DNA from: Shewanella sp. KX20019
Lineage (GTDB): Bacteria > Pseudomonadota > Gammaproteobacteria > Enterobacterales > Shewanellaceae
Reading direction: 5' to 3'
Length of the DNA stretch: 64,000 nt
NCBI RefSeq assembly: GCF_016757755.1
Contig: NZ_CP068437.1
Coordinates: 1,116,001-1,180,000, forward strand
Below the pieces are notes generated by a model, which saw only the letters and a program-made list of their open reading frames with translations, made no database searches and was not told the DNA's origin. Numbering within the stretch: position 1 is the first letter of the stretch; each line of letters starts with the position of its first letter. Positions 53,800 through 61,967 of the stretch are shown here, piece by piece. The position numbers were made by a program, and so were the translations under genes.

Positions 53800-53964
53800 C
53801 TATTTGGTAACAACCCATAACGCGTGGAGTACGCCTGGAATAAAGAACAGTAAACACAAAATGATATTGATAACTAAGTCTTTGCCGACGCCACTCTTAA
53901 GAAAAACAGCCACCGGCGGCAATAAAATAGCAATAATGATCAGTAATAACTTGTTGGTATCCAT
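53800..53964 (-). CDS. YqaE/Pmp3 family small membrane protein
   Basis: A 54-residue protein starting at the ATG at 53964. Two hydrophobic segments surround a short polar loop: KLLLIIIAILLPPVAVFLK, then SGVGKDLVINIILCLLFFIP, then GVLHALWVV. The LLPPVAVFLK and IPGVLHALWVV blocks are diagnostic of the UPF0057/Pmp3 family, linked to salt and cold stress and membrane potential. AAGGGA eight bases upstream supports the start. The plus-strand frame over the same bases is a shadow. Confidence 0.9.
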   Translation of the reverse strand: MDTNKLLLIIIAILLPPVAVFLKSGVGKDLVINIILCLLFFIPGVLHALWVVTK

Positions 53965-54255
53965 AGAGTCTGTCCCTTTTAAGTAAAATAATAGGTTGTT
54001 ATTGACGACCAGCTACTGGCCAGGATGACTGTTGCTTTAGACTGTAAATATAAACTTAATCTAAAATAGTGATTTTGTAAACGTAATGGCAAATGGGAAG
54101 AGAAACTAAGAGAGTGAAAGTATTCGGCTCAATCGATTATCAGCAATTGCTTTGTGTGAGCCTTTTGACGGATGAAGCTATTTTAAATTGTTGTCATTTA
54201 GTGTAACAATAAGGAGCACTTTGTATTTTGTATGCAGTTATTCAATATGAAATAG

Positions 54256-54759
54256 ATGTTTTATGAGCAATTAGTGAAACTGGACTTTATTAGTAGGATA
54301 AATGGATTTATGCAAACTTACTCATTTAATCAAGAGAGTAGTACTCAGGTATTGCCCTGTCTATCTCCGCTTCCGCCAGAAGTAATAGGAGATAAAAGTG
54401 GCAATTTTATTGAAAGATTCAGTTTCATTTTAGCCGGAAGTTATCACCAGCCGTTAAACCATATTGATGTAGCTAAAAGTCTGTCTATGAGCCATAGGCA
54501 TCTACATCGAAAGTTACGTGTAGCTTTTGGTATGAACTTTAGCCAAATTTTATGTCGGTTTAGACTCAATAAAGCGCTGGCATTATTTGAGCAGGAGTTA
54601 CAAATTGCGCAGATTTGCGAAAAGGTAGGCTTCTCTTCTAGCTCTTACTTCACAAAATGCTTTAGGCGAGAGTTTGGGGTTTCACCAAAACAATATCAAC
54701 TGCAGCTTAACGCTGCGATTTATCCTACAGAGTTAAATCTACTGTCTAAGGCCTCATAA
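54256..54759 (+). CDS. AraC-family transcriptional regulator, short form
   Basis: A 167-residue protein that is mostly an AraC double-HTH domain (about 55-150). HTH1 is HIDVAKSLSMSHRHLHRKLRVAFGMNFSQIL and HTH2 is QIAQICEKVGFSSSSYFTKCFRREFGVSPKQY. The 50-residue N-terminal part is too short for a usual sensor domain. A second start at ATG 54310 would give 149 residues. It lies 235 bp upstream of two paralogous small secreted peptide genes on the same strand and could regulate them. Confidence 0.85.
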   Translation: MFYEQLVKLDFISRINGFMQTYSFNQESSTQVLPCLSPLPPEVIGDKSGNFIERFSFILAGSYHQPLNHIDVAKSLSMSHRHLHRKLRVAFGMNFSQILCRFRLNKALALFEQELQIAQICEKVGFSSSSYFTKCFRREFGVSPKQYQLQLNAAIYPTELNLLSKAS

Positions 54760-54994
54760 GCTCGATGCTTGAGAGCGTTACATAAATGTCCATTTAGTTG
54801 CTATTTTCGTCTTCGCAGTGCGATTTTTGGTCGATTTTGTCTTACCGCAATGTTGCGAATAGCACCTAAGATAGAGCTAGCTGAAAGGCGAGCAAATAGC
54901 TGCATGATAGGGCTATTGCTAAGGGAATTACTCAATCAGTTATTAACTCGATTACTGAGTAAAATTATTAAATTTATTAAATGGAATTTTTCAA

Positions 54995-55177
54995 ATGAAT
55001 AATAAGTTAAAAGTCGCGATATTAGCACTAAGTTTTGGCGTTGGCATCGGGGCAATGTCTACCTCGGCAGTCGCATTCCCGAGCTGTAGTTCGTTGGAGA
55101 GAATGTGCGAAGATGGAAATCGTTGGGCTTGTTCTCAGCTTGACACTCCGTACTGCCCTGGTTCTGGACCACGTTAA
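54995..55177 (+). CDS. small secreted four-cysteine peptide (paralogue 1)
   Basis: A 60-residue precursor. The signal peptide (KLKVAILALSFGVGIGAMST then SAVA) is followed by a mature part of about 33 residues with four cysteines spaced C-x6-C-x7-C-x7-C, starting PSC and ending in a Pro/Gly tail. No family recognised. The start and upstream 40 bp closely match those of the next gene (TTATTAA, AAATGGAATTTT, then ATG), so the two arose by tandem duplication including the leader region. It could be a structural or signalling peptide, a bacteriocin-like peptide, or a redox-related peptide. Confidence 0.72.
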   Translation: MNNKLKVAILALSFGVGIGAMSTSAVAFPSCSSLERMCEDGNRWACSQLDTPYCPGSGPR

Positions 55178-55293
55178 ATAGCATTGTGAAGGCAATTAGT
55201 CAGTGGTCTATTGACTAGAAATCATTTAATAGATTACTGAGTGATTTATTAAGTAGATTAAATATATTAAGTAGAATAAATGGAATTTTCTAA

Positions 55294-55500
55294 ATGAAAA
55301 ATAAGTTAAAAGTCGCCATATTGGCACTAAGTTTTGGCGTTGGCATGGGGGGATTAATCTCGACTTCGGTGCAGGCTGGCCCCAGTTGCCAACTATTGAA
55401 GAAGTGGTGTGGCAATAGCGAGGATCCTGGAGTACCACAGACACCAAGTCAAACTAGAGCTTGTGCTGAATATTTTACTTATTGCGATCGTCAGCCATAG
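55294..55500 (+). CDS. small secreted four-cysteine peptide (paralogue 2)
   Basis: A 68-residue precursor with a nearly identical signal peptide (KLKVAILALSFGVGMGG) and mature part with cysteines spaced C-x6-C-x17-C-x6-C. The mature PSCxLLxxxC start resembles PSCSSLERMC of paralogue 1, while the middle is longer and Pro-rich. Signal sequences are far better conserved than mature parts, which suggests diversification of the secreted portion. It lies 116 bp after paralogue 1 and 149 bp before a membrane-anchored glutaredoxin gene on the same strand. Confidence 0.72.
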   Translation: MKNKLKVAILALSFGVGMGGLISTSVQAGPSCQLLKKWCGNSEDPGVPQTPSQTRACAEYFTYCDRQP

Positions 55501-55649
55501 TATGAGTGACTAGTCGTAATGGTTTAAATGAAAAGTTAGAGTTATTTAGATTCAAAATGGCATCTTGTACTAAGGTGCCACTTTTTATGATTGAATGACG
55601 TAAACCCTCACATCGAGTTGCAACGACTTTAAAATGAAAAGGGCAAAAT

Positions 55650-56057
55650 ATGAGTAGCGGATGGTTAACTAAAATTAAAAATGTTGCCAGTTATGCTCTG
55701 ATTATCGCTGTAGGGTTAGGGCTGGGGTTAGGCGCTAAGCAAGGTTGGCAGTGGTATAATCAAGTGCCTGCATATGTGGATATCAATACCCAAGCGCATT
55801 TTGAGAAAACGAATAATAAGGTGGTAATTTATACTACTCAATGGTGCCCTTATTGTAAGAAGGCGAAAGAGTATTTAACTGAGAACAATATCGCTTTTAC
55901 TGAGAGAGATATAGAGCAGGGTGATGCGGCTACCGACGAACTGTACTCCTCTATTGACTTGGCTGGTGTGCCAAAAATCGTTATTGGTAATCGAATTATT
56001 AACGGTTTTAACCAATCATTATTGGCCACTGAACTGACTAAACATAATCTACTCTAG
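55650..56057 (+). CDS. membrane-anchored glutaredoxin-like protein
   Basis: A 135-residue protein. An N-terminal TM segment (about 12-29: VASYALIIAVGLGLGLGA) is followed by a glutaredoxin domain. The redox centre is C66-PY-C69 and the cis-proline loop GVPKIVIG lies near 105-112. With a basic stretch before the TM, the domain is probably periplasmic (inference). AAGGG precedes the ATG. It follows two disulfide-rich peptide genes on the same strand, so a role in their disulfide state is possible. Confidence 0.85.
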   Translation: MSSGWLTKIKNVASYALIIAVGLGLGLGAKQGWQWYNQVPAYVDINTQAHFEKTNNKVVIYTTQWCPYCKKAKEYLTENNIAFTERDIEQGDAATDELYSSIDLAGVPKIVIGNRIINGFNQSLLATELTKHNLL

Positions 56058-56087
56058 CATCATGTTAAAATATACTGGCTGAAAAGA

Positions 56088-56121
56088 AATAAAAAAGGCA
56101 ACCGCAAGGTTGCCTTATTCT
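56088..56121. terminator. bidirectional rho-independent terminator
   Basis: AAGGCAACC GCAA GGTTGCCTT with an A-run on the left and TATTCTTT on the right, between the convergent glutaredoxin and valS genes. Confidence 0.9.
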
Positions 56122-56147
56122 TTATCAGGTTTTTTAAGTTAGAAGGC

Positions 56148-59063
56148 TTAACCTTCTAGCTTAGCGAGCTCAGCTTTCTGTTCAGTAAGCTTTTCAATAT
56201 CGCGTTGATATTCAGCTTGCTTAGCACGCTCTTTCTCAATTACGGCAGCAGGCGCTTTGGCGACAAAACCTTGGTTCGATAACTTACCTTCGATGCGCTT
56301 AAACTCACCAGCGGCTTTTTCAAGTAACTTGTCGATACGGGCCACTTCTTTAGCCACATCGATAAGGCCCGCCATTGGGATAAGTAGCTCCATGTTACCT
56401 ACCAGTTGAGTGGTCGACATTGGCGCTGTTTCACCGTCCGCAAGAATCGTCATAGACTCAAGCTTAGCTAGGGTCTTGAAGAAGGTTTGGTTGGCTTCAA
56501 TACGTGCCTTATCTTGCTCACTCACGCCGCGAAGTAACGCGTTAAGTGGTTTAGATGGCGCGATGTTCAGCTCGGCGCGAATGTTTCGTACCGCAGTGAT
56601 GACTTGCTTAACCCACTCGAGATCTTCCATTGCAGTAGCATCAACTTTATCAGCTTGATACTCAGGGAACGACGCTAGCATTAAGGTCTCACCTTCAACA
56701 CCCGCTAGCGGCTTAACGCGCTGCCAGATAGTTTCCGTCAGGTAAGGCATCATCGGGTGCATAAGACGTTGCATCTGCTCAAGCACGTTCACTAACGTGT
56801 GGCGTGTACCACGTAGCTGAGCGTCAGTGCCGTTTTGCATTACCGGCTTAGTCAGTTCTAAGTACCAATCACAGAACTGGTTCCAAGTGAATTCGTAAAT
56901 AGTGTTAGCGGCTAAGTCGAAACGGTAGTTAGCCATGTGCTCGTCATAGGTTTTAACGGTTTCATTGAACAGGCCGATAATCCAGCGATCAGCCAGAGAC
57001 AGCTCCATTGCGCCAGGCTTGCCATCAAGCAAAATTTGGCCACAATCTAACGCTTCGCCGATAGCATCATCGCTAGCATCTTCATTCTGCACTTCAGTGT
57101 TCATCAGTACATAGCGTGATGCGTTCCAGATCTTGTTACAGAAACTGCGGTAACCATCAAGACGCTTCATATCCCAGTTGATGTCACGGCCAGTTGATGC
57201 CATTGACGCTAGGGTAAAGCGCAGTGCGTCTGTGCCGTGTGGCTCAATACCGTCACTAAACTCTTTACGGGTGCTCTTTTCAATCTTAGCGGCCATCTTA
57301 GGCTGCATCATGTTGCCAGTGCGCTTTTGCACTAATGATTCAAGATCGATACCGTCAATCATATCTAAAGGATCGAGTACGTTACCCTTAGACTTAGACA
57401 TCTTGTTGCCGACTTCATCACGAATAAGGCCTGTTACATACACAGTCTTAAACGGTACTTGTGGTTTACCGTTTTCATCCTTGATGAAATGCATGGTCAT
57501 CATGATCATGCGGGCAACCCAGAAGAAGATGATGTCAAAACCAGTGACGAGTACATCTGTTGGGTGGAAAGCTTTAAGCTCGGCTGTATCTTTAGGCCAG
57601 CCCAATGTAGAGAAGGTCCACAATGCAGAGCTAAACCAAGTATCCAGTACATCGTTGTCTTGGCGCAGCGCTACAGTATCATCAAGCTTGTGCTTAGCAC
57701 GTACTTCAGCTTCATCACGGCCAACGTAAACTTTACCTGCTTCGTCATACCAAGCTGGAATGCGGTGTCCCCACCAAAGCTGACGTGAAATACACCAGTC
57801 GTTAATGTCACGCATCCACGAGTTGTACATGTTCTCGTATTGCTGTGGCACAAACTTAATGTCGCCGTTATCAACCGCTTCCATGGCTGTTTTAGCCATA
57901 GGTGCAACCGATACATACCATTGATCAGTAAGTAGCGGCTCAATAACCACGCCAGAGCGATCGCCATAAGGCACTTTCAATCCATGTGGATCGATTTTAC
58001 CTAGCAGACCTAAGGTTTCAAGCTCAGCAACAACCGCTTTACGTGCTTCAAAACGGTCAAGACCGGCATAGCTAGCTGGTAGCGTATTGTCTAACTCGGT
58101 GTTAGCAGTACCGTCAGTGTTAACAATTTCAGCAGATGAACGGATAGCCGCGTCAAATGTCAAAATGTTATACATAGGCAGTTCGTGACGCTTACCGACT
58201 TCGTAATCGTTAAAGTCATGTGCAGGGGTGATTTTCACACAACCGGTACCGAACTCCATATCAACGTAATCGTCAGCAACGATAGGGATAAGACGGTTAA
58301 CAATCGGTAGGTGAATAAACTTACCTATTAATGACTGGTAACGTTCATCATCTGGATGAACAGCTACTGCGCTATCGCCTAGCATGGTCTCGGGACGCGT
58401 GGTCGCGATCTCTAAGTAATCTTTGCCATCGCTGGTTAATGCGCCTTCGGCAAGCGGGTAGCGGAAATGCCACATGCTGCCCTGTTTTTCTTTGTTCTCA
58501 ACTTCCAAATCTGAGATAGCGGTATGCAGCTCTGGATCCCAGTTGACCAAACGCTTACCACGGTAAATCATGTCATCTTCAAAAAGGCGTACAAACACCT
58601 CTTGTACCGCTTCAGACATGCCATCGTCCATAGTGAAACGCTCACGATCCCAATCAACTGACGCGCCAAGACGACGTAGTTGTTTAGTGATGGTGCCACC
58701 AGACTCTTTTTTCCAATCCCAAATGCGATCGATAAAGTTTTCGCGACCTAAATCGTGACGACTCAAACCCTCTTCAGCAGCAACTTTACGCTCAACCAAC
58801 ATCTGCGTTGCAATACCAGCGTGGTCAGTTCCGACCTGCCAAAGGGTGTTTTTCCCTTTCATACGTTGGTAACGGGTCAAGGTATCCATAATGGTATCTT
58901 GGAAAGCGTGGCCCATATGCAAGCTACCCGTCACGTTTGGTGGCGGGATCATGATGCAATAGTTGCCTTGAGACTCGTCGCCGTGTGGCTTGAAGTAACC
59001 TTTCTCTTCCCAGTTTTGGTAAAGAGACTGTTCGATAGACTGCGGGTTATATGTTTTTTCCAT
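56148..59063 (-). CDS. valS: valyl-tRNA synthetase
   Basis: A 971-residue class Ia synthetase charging tRNA-Val. The HIGH-type motif is [12 protein letters not shown] near residue 40, the editing domain includes [10 protein letters not shown], and KMSKSKGN is present near 555. The C-terminal coiled-coil arm ends [31 protein letters not shown]. It lies 26 bp downstream of holC, the usual holC-valS pairing. Confidence 0.97.
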   Translation of the reverse strand: MEKTYNPQSIEQSLYQNWEEKGYFKPHGDESQGNYCIMIPPPNVTGSLHMGHAFQDTIMDTLTRYQRMKGKNTLWQVGTDHAGIATQMLVERKVAAEEGLSRHDLGRENFIDRIWDWKKESGGTITKQLRRLGASVDWDRERFTMDDGMSEAVQEVFVRLFEDDMIYRGKRLVNWDPELHTAISDLEVENKEKQGSMWHFRYPLAEGALTSDGKDYLEIATTRPETMLGDSAVAVHPDDERYQSLIGKFIHLPIVNRLIPIVADDYVDMEFGTGCVKITPAHDFNDYEVGKRHELPMYNILTFDAAIRSSAEIVNTDGTANTELDNTLPASYAGLDRFEARKAVVAELETLGLLGKIDPHGLKVPYGDRSGVVIEPLLTDQWYVSVAPMAKTAMEAVDNGDIKFVPQQYENMYNSWMRDINDWCISRQLWWGHRIPAWYDEAGKVYVGRDEAEVRAKHKLDDTVALRQDNDVLDTWFSSALWTFSTLGWPKDTAELKAFHPTDVLVTGFDIIFFWVARMIMMTMHFIKDENGKPQVPFKTVYVTGLIRDEVGNKMSKSKGNVLDPLDMIDGIDLESLVQKRTGNMMQPKMAAKIEKSTRKEFSDGIEPHGTDALRFTLASMASTGRDINWDMKRLDGYRSFCNKIWNASRYVLMNTEVQNEDASDDAIGEALDCGQILLDGKPGAMELSLADRWIIGLFNETVKTYDEHMANYRFDLAANTIYEFTWNQFCDWYLELTKPVMQNGTDAQLRGTRHTLVNVLEQMQRLMHPMMPYLTETIWQRVKPLAGVEGETLMLASFPEYQADKVDATAMEDLEWVKQVITAVRNIRAELNIAPSKPLNALLRGVSEQDKARIEANQTFFKTLAKLESMTILADGETAPMSTTQLVGNMELLIPMAGLIDVAKEVARIDKLLEKAAGEFKRIEGKLSNQGFVAKAPAAVIEKERAKQAEYQRDIEKLTEQKAELAKLEG

Positions 59064-59089
59064 GGGAGCGTGCTTATCTCAAACTAAAA

Positions 59090-59563
59090 TTAATTGGTTA
59101 TATTGCTCAAGTCTTGGGTCGTTAATGCAATCCCAAGAGTGCGATATTGCCGATAGCGATCGCGTGCGATCGCCTTATGGCTGTCGTCGTTGGCAACGAA
59201 GTCGATAATCTGAGCAAAGTTTACCGCAAATTGCGGCACTTGGTCTGCAAGATTAATCAGAACATGACGATTTTTGTTGGCTCCAAGCCTATCAAAGCCT
59301 ATTTCAACTGGAGCGCCGCCGGTCGGGCCTTCACCTTTAAGGTTATGGGGCACGAAAAATTGCGGCTCAAACTGCCATAAAAGTTCATCAATGGCGTAAG
59401 CCTGTTCTTGGTCAGCGCAATGAATGTAGACCCATTGTTGGTTTACAAAAGCCTGATGCGCCAATTCACACGCAAACATAGCGACCTGCTCCAACGCTGA
59501 AAGTTGAGCGTTGCGCTGGGCGTTATTGCTGTTAGGCATCAGATAAAACAGAGTCTGTGACAT
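59090..59563 (-). CDS. holC: DNA polymerase III chi subunit HolC
   Basis: A 157-residue clamp-loader accessory protein contacting SSB. It begins MSQTLFYLMPN and has ACELAHQAFVNQQWVYIHCADQEQAYAIDELLWQF and VLINLADQVP, which are chi-subunit blocks. It heads a two-gene run with valS. The leucyl aminopeptidase gene (pepA) that usually precedes holC is absent; instead an orphan membrane protein and repeats lie upstream, a sign of rearrangement. Confidence 0.92.
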   Translation of the reverse strand: MSQTLFYLMPNSNNAQRNAQLSALEQVAMFACELAHQAFVNQQWVYIHCADQEQAYAIDELLWQFEPQFFVPHNLKGEGPTGGAPVEIGFDRLGANKNRHVLINLADQVPQFAVNFAQIIDFVANDDSHKAIARDRYRQYRTLGIALTTQDLSNITN

Positions 59564-59800
59564 TGTTTATTCTTAGGGTCTAATTCTTAGGACCTAATTA
59601 ACAGGATCTAAGTTACTTGGCTTTTGGACTGACGAAAGAGGAGATTTTACACTAAAAGTAGACTAGAGATCAGCCCCTTTTTAAAGGGACTGAAATTTTT
59701 AGTGTGAGCATTTTTATTAAGGTATAGCTGAAGTCCAATTTAGGAGTCATGTTTCAAAGACGATTAAAGCGTCTATAGCAAGAAACTGTATTTGTAACTT

Positions 59801-60469
59801 CTAAATATCCAGTTTTTCTTTCTTAGGTTTGAGTACTTTGGAAACTTTTAGTCTTGGCTTCTTTTTATGGGGGGTAATAGTCGGCAAGTTAAACCTTCTA
59901 CGCTCGTTGTTCACTAAAACATCAGGCATGTTATCTTCACAATAATGAGCAAACTGTTCTAAGTAAATACGTGAGTATGCGCCACCTTCTATAGTAAGCG
60001 GTTCATCTAAATCAAGTCTTTTGTGTTTAACCCATGCTTCTAAAGAGTACCAAGTTGATAGATACATAGGCCCCCAAATATTCATAAAGTGATTTCTTGA
60101 GATCAAATTATGTAAGGCCATATACCCTATACGTTGAAGCTTTACACTGACCTCTTGTGCTGCTGCTAATTCCTCTTTATTCCAGCTACAGTCGTAGTGT
60201 TTTATGTGCTCTCCGGGGCAGCTACAATATGGGCGACTTTTATGTGCATTCGTTAGAATGAGGATTGCAGGTTTTAACAGATCCATTTCAGCCATTGCCC
60301 AGCGAAGAATATCAGCATCTCTGGATAGTGAAGACTCTTTGATATTGTTAGAACCTTGCTTCAGACCGTAGAGTAGCAACCCGGTCAGAATAACCATCAA
60401 AATATTAGTTAAACCTGAAACACCATTCCAGTCGAAGGTCGTTAGTTGAATCTTAAATTCGTCAAACAT
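59801..60469 (-). CDS. hypothetical membrane-anchored protein
   Basis: A 222-residue protein with one TM segment near the N-terminus (about 18-38: VSGLTNILMVILTGLLLYGLK). A helical domain has an aromatic-rich middle (ALHNLISRNHFMNIWGPMYLSTWYSLEAW) and a cysteine cluster YCSCPGEHIKHYDC. The C-terminal tail is very lysine-rich (HKKKPRLKVSKVLKPKKEKL). It vaguely resembles DUF4760-type membrane proteins, but I cannot assign a family. It sits between holC and repeat sequences and may be a recent arrival. Confidence 0.65.
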   Translation of the reverse strand: MFDEFKIQLTTFDWNGVSGLTNILMVILTGLLLYGLKQGSNNIKESSLSRDADILRWAMAEMDLLKPAILILTNAHKSRPYCSCPGEHIKHYDCSWNKEELAAAQEVSVKLQRIGYMALHNLISRNHFMNIWGPMYLSTWYSLEAWVKHKRLDLDEPLTIEGGAYSRIYLEQFAHYCEDNMPDVLVNNERRRFNLPTITPHKKKPRLKVSKVLKPKKEKLDI

Positions 60470-60614
60470 AAGCCATTGCTATAAATGAAAAAAATAAAAG
60501 TAACATAGGTGAAGGATTATTCAAGTTGAAAGTCTTAGATAGGGGATTTAGTTCTGGCTTGAATTGCTCCACCAAACATTGATTGTAAAGCACGACCACC
60601 AGTGTTTTTGTGGC

Positions 60615-60830
60615 TACTCGACTGTACTCGACTGTACTCGACTGTACTCGACTGTACTCGACTGTACTCGACTGTACTCGACTGTACTCGACTGTACTCG
60701 ACTGTACTCGACTGTACTCGACTGTACTCGACTGTACTCGACTGTACTCGACTGTACTCGACTGTACTCGACTGTACTCGACTGTACTCGACTGTACTCG
60801 ACTGTACTCGACTGTACTCGACTGTACTCG
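60615..60830. repeat. perfect 10-bp satellite, 21 units
   Basis: The decamer ACTGTACTCG repeats 21 times without a mismatch from 60621 to 60830, preceded by a partial unit TACTCG. The period equals about one DNA helical turn. Each unit contains the palindromes GTAC and TCGA. No stop codon occurs in any frame of the repeat, which creates long spurious frames of period ten residues. The flanking 60470-60614 holds no gene. Confidence 0.97.
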
Positions 60831-60910
60831 GTTTCTATCGTCTTAGCTTTTCCGATCTATTCACCGTCTCAGCATTTCCCGGCTCTAAATCGTCTTAGCT
60901 CCAAACCACA

Positions 60911-61027
60911 GGCACAAAAAAGCCACCACTTTTCAGTGATGGCTTGCTGCTTGTTTACAATAAACAAAATTAAATTGCTCCCCGCATCTTTTCATAAAGA
61001 GTCCCGCAACAGCGGTATTCTGGGGAG
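60911..61027 (-). ncRNA. 6S-like mini-RNA module A with terminator
   Basis: Read on the minus strand, CTCCCC opens and GGGGAG closes a structure. It contains the hairpin CCGC TGTT GCGG and a second one around CTCTTT ATGA AAAGAT. AATTTAATTTTG, a TTGTTTA/TAAACAA hairpin and a terminator (AGCCATCACT GAAA AGTGGTGGCT, T6) follow. Identical over 117 bp to module B. The part from GGGGAGC onward equals the 3' end and trailer of the 6S RNA gene. Confidence 0.65.
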
Positions 61028-61036
61028 AATCGTATA

Positions 61037-61153
61037 GGCACAAAAAAGCCACCACTTTTCAGTGATGGCTTGCTGCTTGTTTACAATAAACAAAATTAAA
61101 TTGCTCCCCGCATCTTTTCATAAAGAGTCCCGCAACAGCGGTATTCTGGGGAG
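61037..61153 (-). ncRNA. 6S-like mini-RNA module B with terminator
   Basis: An exact copy of module A, separated from it by nine bases (AATCGTATA on the plus strand). Same three-helix outline and same terminator. Perfect identity shows a recent duplication or gene-conversion event. Confidence 0.65.
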
Positions 61154-61183
61154 CTCACATTGTTGAACCTCAAACCCTAGATA

Positions 61184-61279
61184 CAAAAAAGCCACTCTTA
61201 AAAAGAGTGGCTTTCAGTAAAATTAAATTGCTCCCGTATCTTTTCATAAAGAGTCCCGCTACAGCGGTATTCTGGGGAG
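61184..61279 (-). ncRNA. 6S-like mini-RNA module C, diverged, with different terminator
   Basis: Same outline as A and B (CTCCCC...CGGGAG, CCGC TGTA GCGG) with small changes in loop and closing stem. It lacks the TTGTTTA/TAAACAA hairpin. It has a different terminator sequence (AGCCACTCTT TTT AAGAGTGGCT, T6) of the same form. A short open frame found in A and B is not kept here, so structure rather than peptide seems conserved. Confidence 0.6.
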
Positions 61280-61292
61280 AATCGTATAGGCA

Positions 61293-61323
61293 CAAAAAAG
61301 CCACCACTTTTCAGTGATGGCTT
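61293..61323 (-). terminator. 6S RNA transcript terminator
   Basis: AGCCATCACT GAAA AGTGGTGGCT followed by TTTTTTG on the minus strand, about 35 nt after the 6S 3' end. The same hairpin is repeated in modules A and B. Confidence 0.85.
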
Positions 61324-61352
61324 GCTGCTTGTTTACAATAAACAAAATTAAA

Positions 61353-61535
61353 TTGCTCCCCAGAATACCGTCGCCGACGTAGACCTTTGAACCGTAAGTT
61401 CAAGGCGGGTAAACGAATACCTCCTAAGGCTTCTCGATACGAGCCGAGCTTGCACAATGTCAGTAAAACGTTCACCCTGGGTTTGTAGATATCGGCACAG
61501 GGACATTGCCAGCTAACGCGTATCCCAGGGAGCAA
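61353..61535 (-). ncRNA. ssrS: 6S RNA (SsrS)
   Basis: A regulatory RNA of about 183 nt that mimics an open promoter and binds sigma-70 RNA polymerase. On the minus strand the ends pair (GCTCCCTGGGATAC with GGTATTCTGGGGAGC). Internal blocks match the E. coli RNA: GTGCCGATAT, GCTCGG followed by GAGAAGCCTTA, and CCGCCTTGAAC followed by GGTTCAA. It lies 124 bp downstream of zapA, as in other gammaproteobacteria. The expected downstream fau gene is absent; three 6S-like modules occupy that place. Confidence 0.93.
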
Positions 61536-61658
61536 AACTTGTATTCGTAAGCAGGTCAATTAACCTTAAAACGGCTTACGACAATAATTCTTTAAAACGT
61601 CAATTCGAACCTGAATTCAAACTCGTTCAACGTCTGTTACGGCAGATTATACCCTGTT

Positions 61659-61967
61659 TTAATCGTCTTTCGAAGAACGTTCTACTAATGCATTCTCTAA
61701 AGTCGACTGCAGCAAACCGATTTTTTCATCCATCTGCTTATTATAATCTTGATTCTTCTGCTGTTCTTCTAACAGCTCATAACCGGTATTTAATGCCGCC
61801 ATAATGGCAATTTCTTCACGGCTAATGTTATTTGTACGTGCTTTTAACGACAATAACTGCTTTTCGAGATTGTGAGCCACGTGCCTAAGTGCTGTCTCTT
61901 GTCCGTCTGGACAAGCGATAGAGTAGGTGCGCCCCATAAGGGTAATTTCAATCGCCTTGTTACCCAT
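61659..61967 (-). CDS. zapA: cell division protein ZapA
   Basis: A 102-residue Z-ring-associated protein that bundles FtsZ. The N-terminal domain has IEITLMGRTYSIACPDGQETALRHVAHNLE, and a C-terminal coiled coil follows (EEQQKNQDYNKQMDEKIGLLQSTLENAL). Divergent from ygfB and directly upstream of 6S RNA, the standard gammaproteobacterial layout. Confidence 0.95.
   Translation of the reverse strand: MGNKAIEITLMGRTYSIACPDGQETALRHVAHNLEKQLLSLKARTNNISREEIAIMAALNTGYELLEEQQKNQDYNKQMDEKIGLLQSTLENALVERSSKDD

Noticed and set aside
53804..53986. 60-codon plus-strand frame at the YqaE locus
   Set aside because: The opposite strand encodes a clear YqaE/Pmp3 protein with a proper ribosome site; the plus frame is its shadow.
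54769..55002. 77-codon frame between the AraC gene and peptide 1
   Set aside because: It overlaps the start of the peptide gene, has no ribosome site and is compositionally poor; likely chance.
60564..61037. Long plus-strand open frames through the decamer satellite encoding a ten-residue repeat
   Set aside because: The frames exist only because the repeat lacks stops in every frame. All three frames give the same rotated peptide, no ribosome site precedes them, and they run into the 6S-like modules of the other strand.
60911..61100. Short minus-strand frame starting MKRCGEQFNF within modules A and B
   Set aside because: It is not preserved in module C, has no good ribosome site, and overlaps the terminator hairpin, so RNA structure explains conservation better.
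61311..61559. 82-codon minus-strand frame across the 6S gene
   Set aside because: It overlaps the 6S RNA almost completely and matches no protein family; it is a by-product of the RNA gene.
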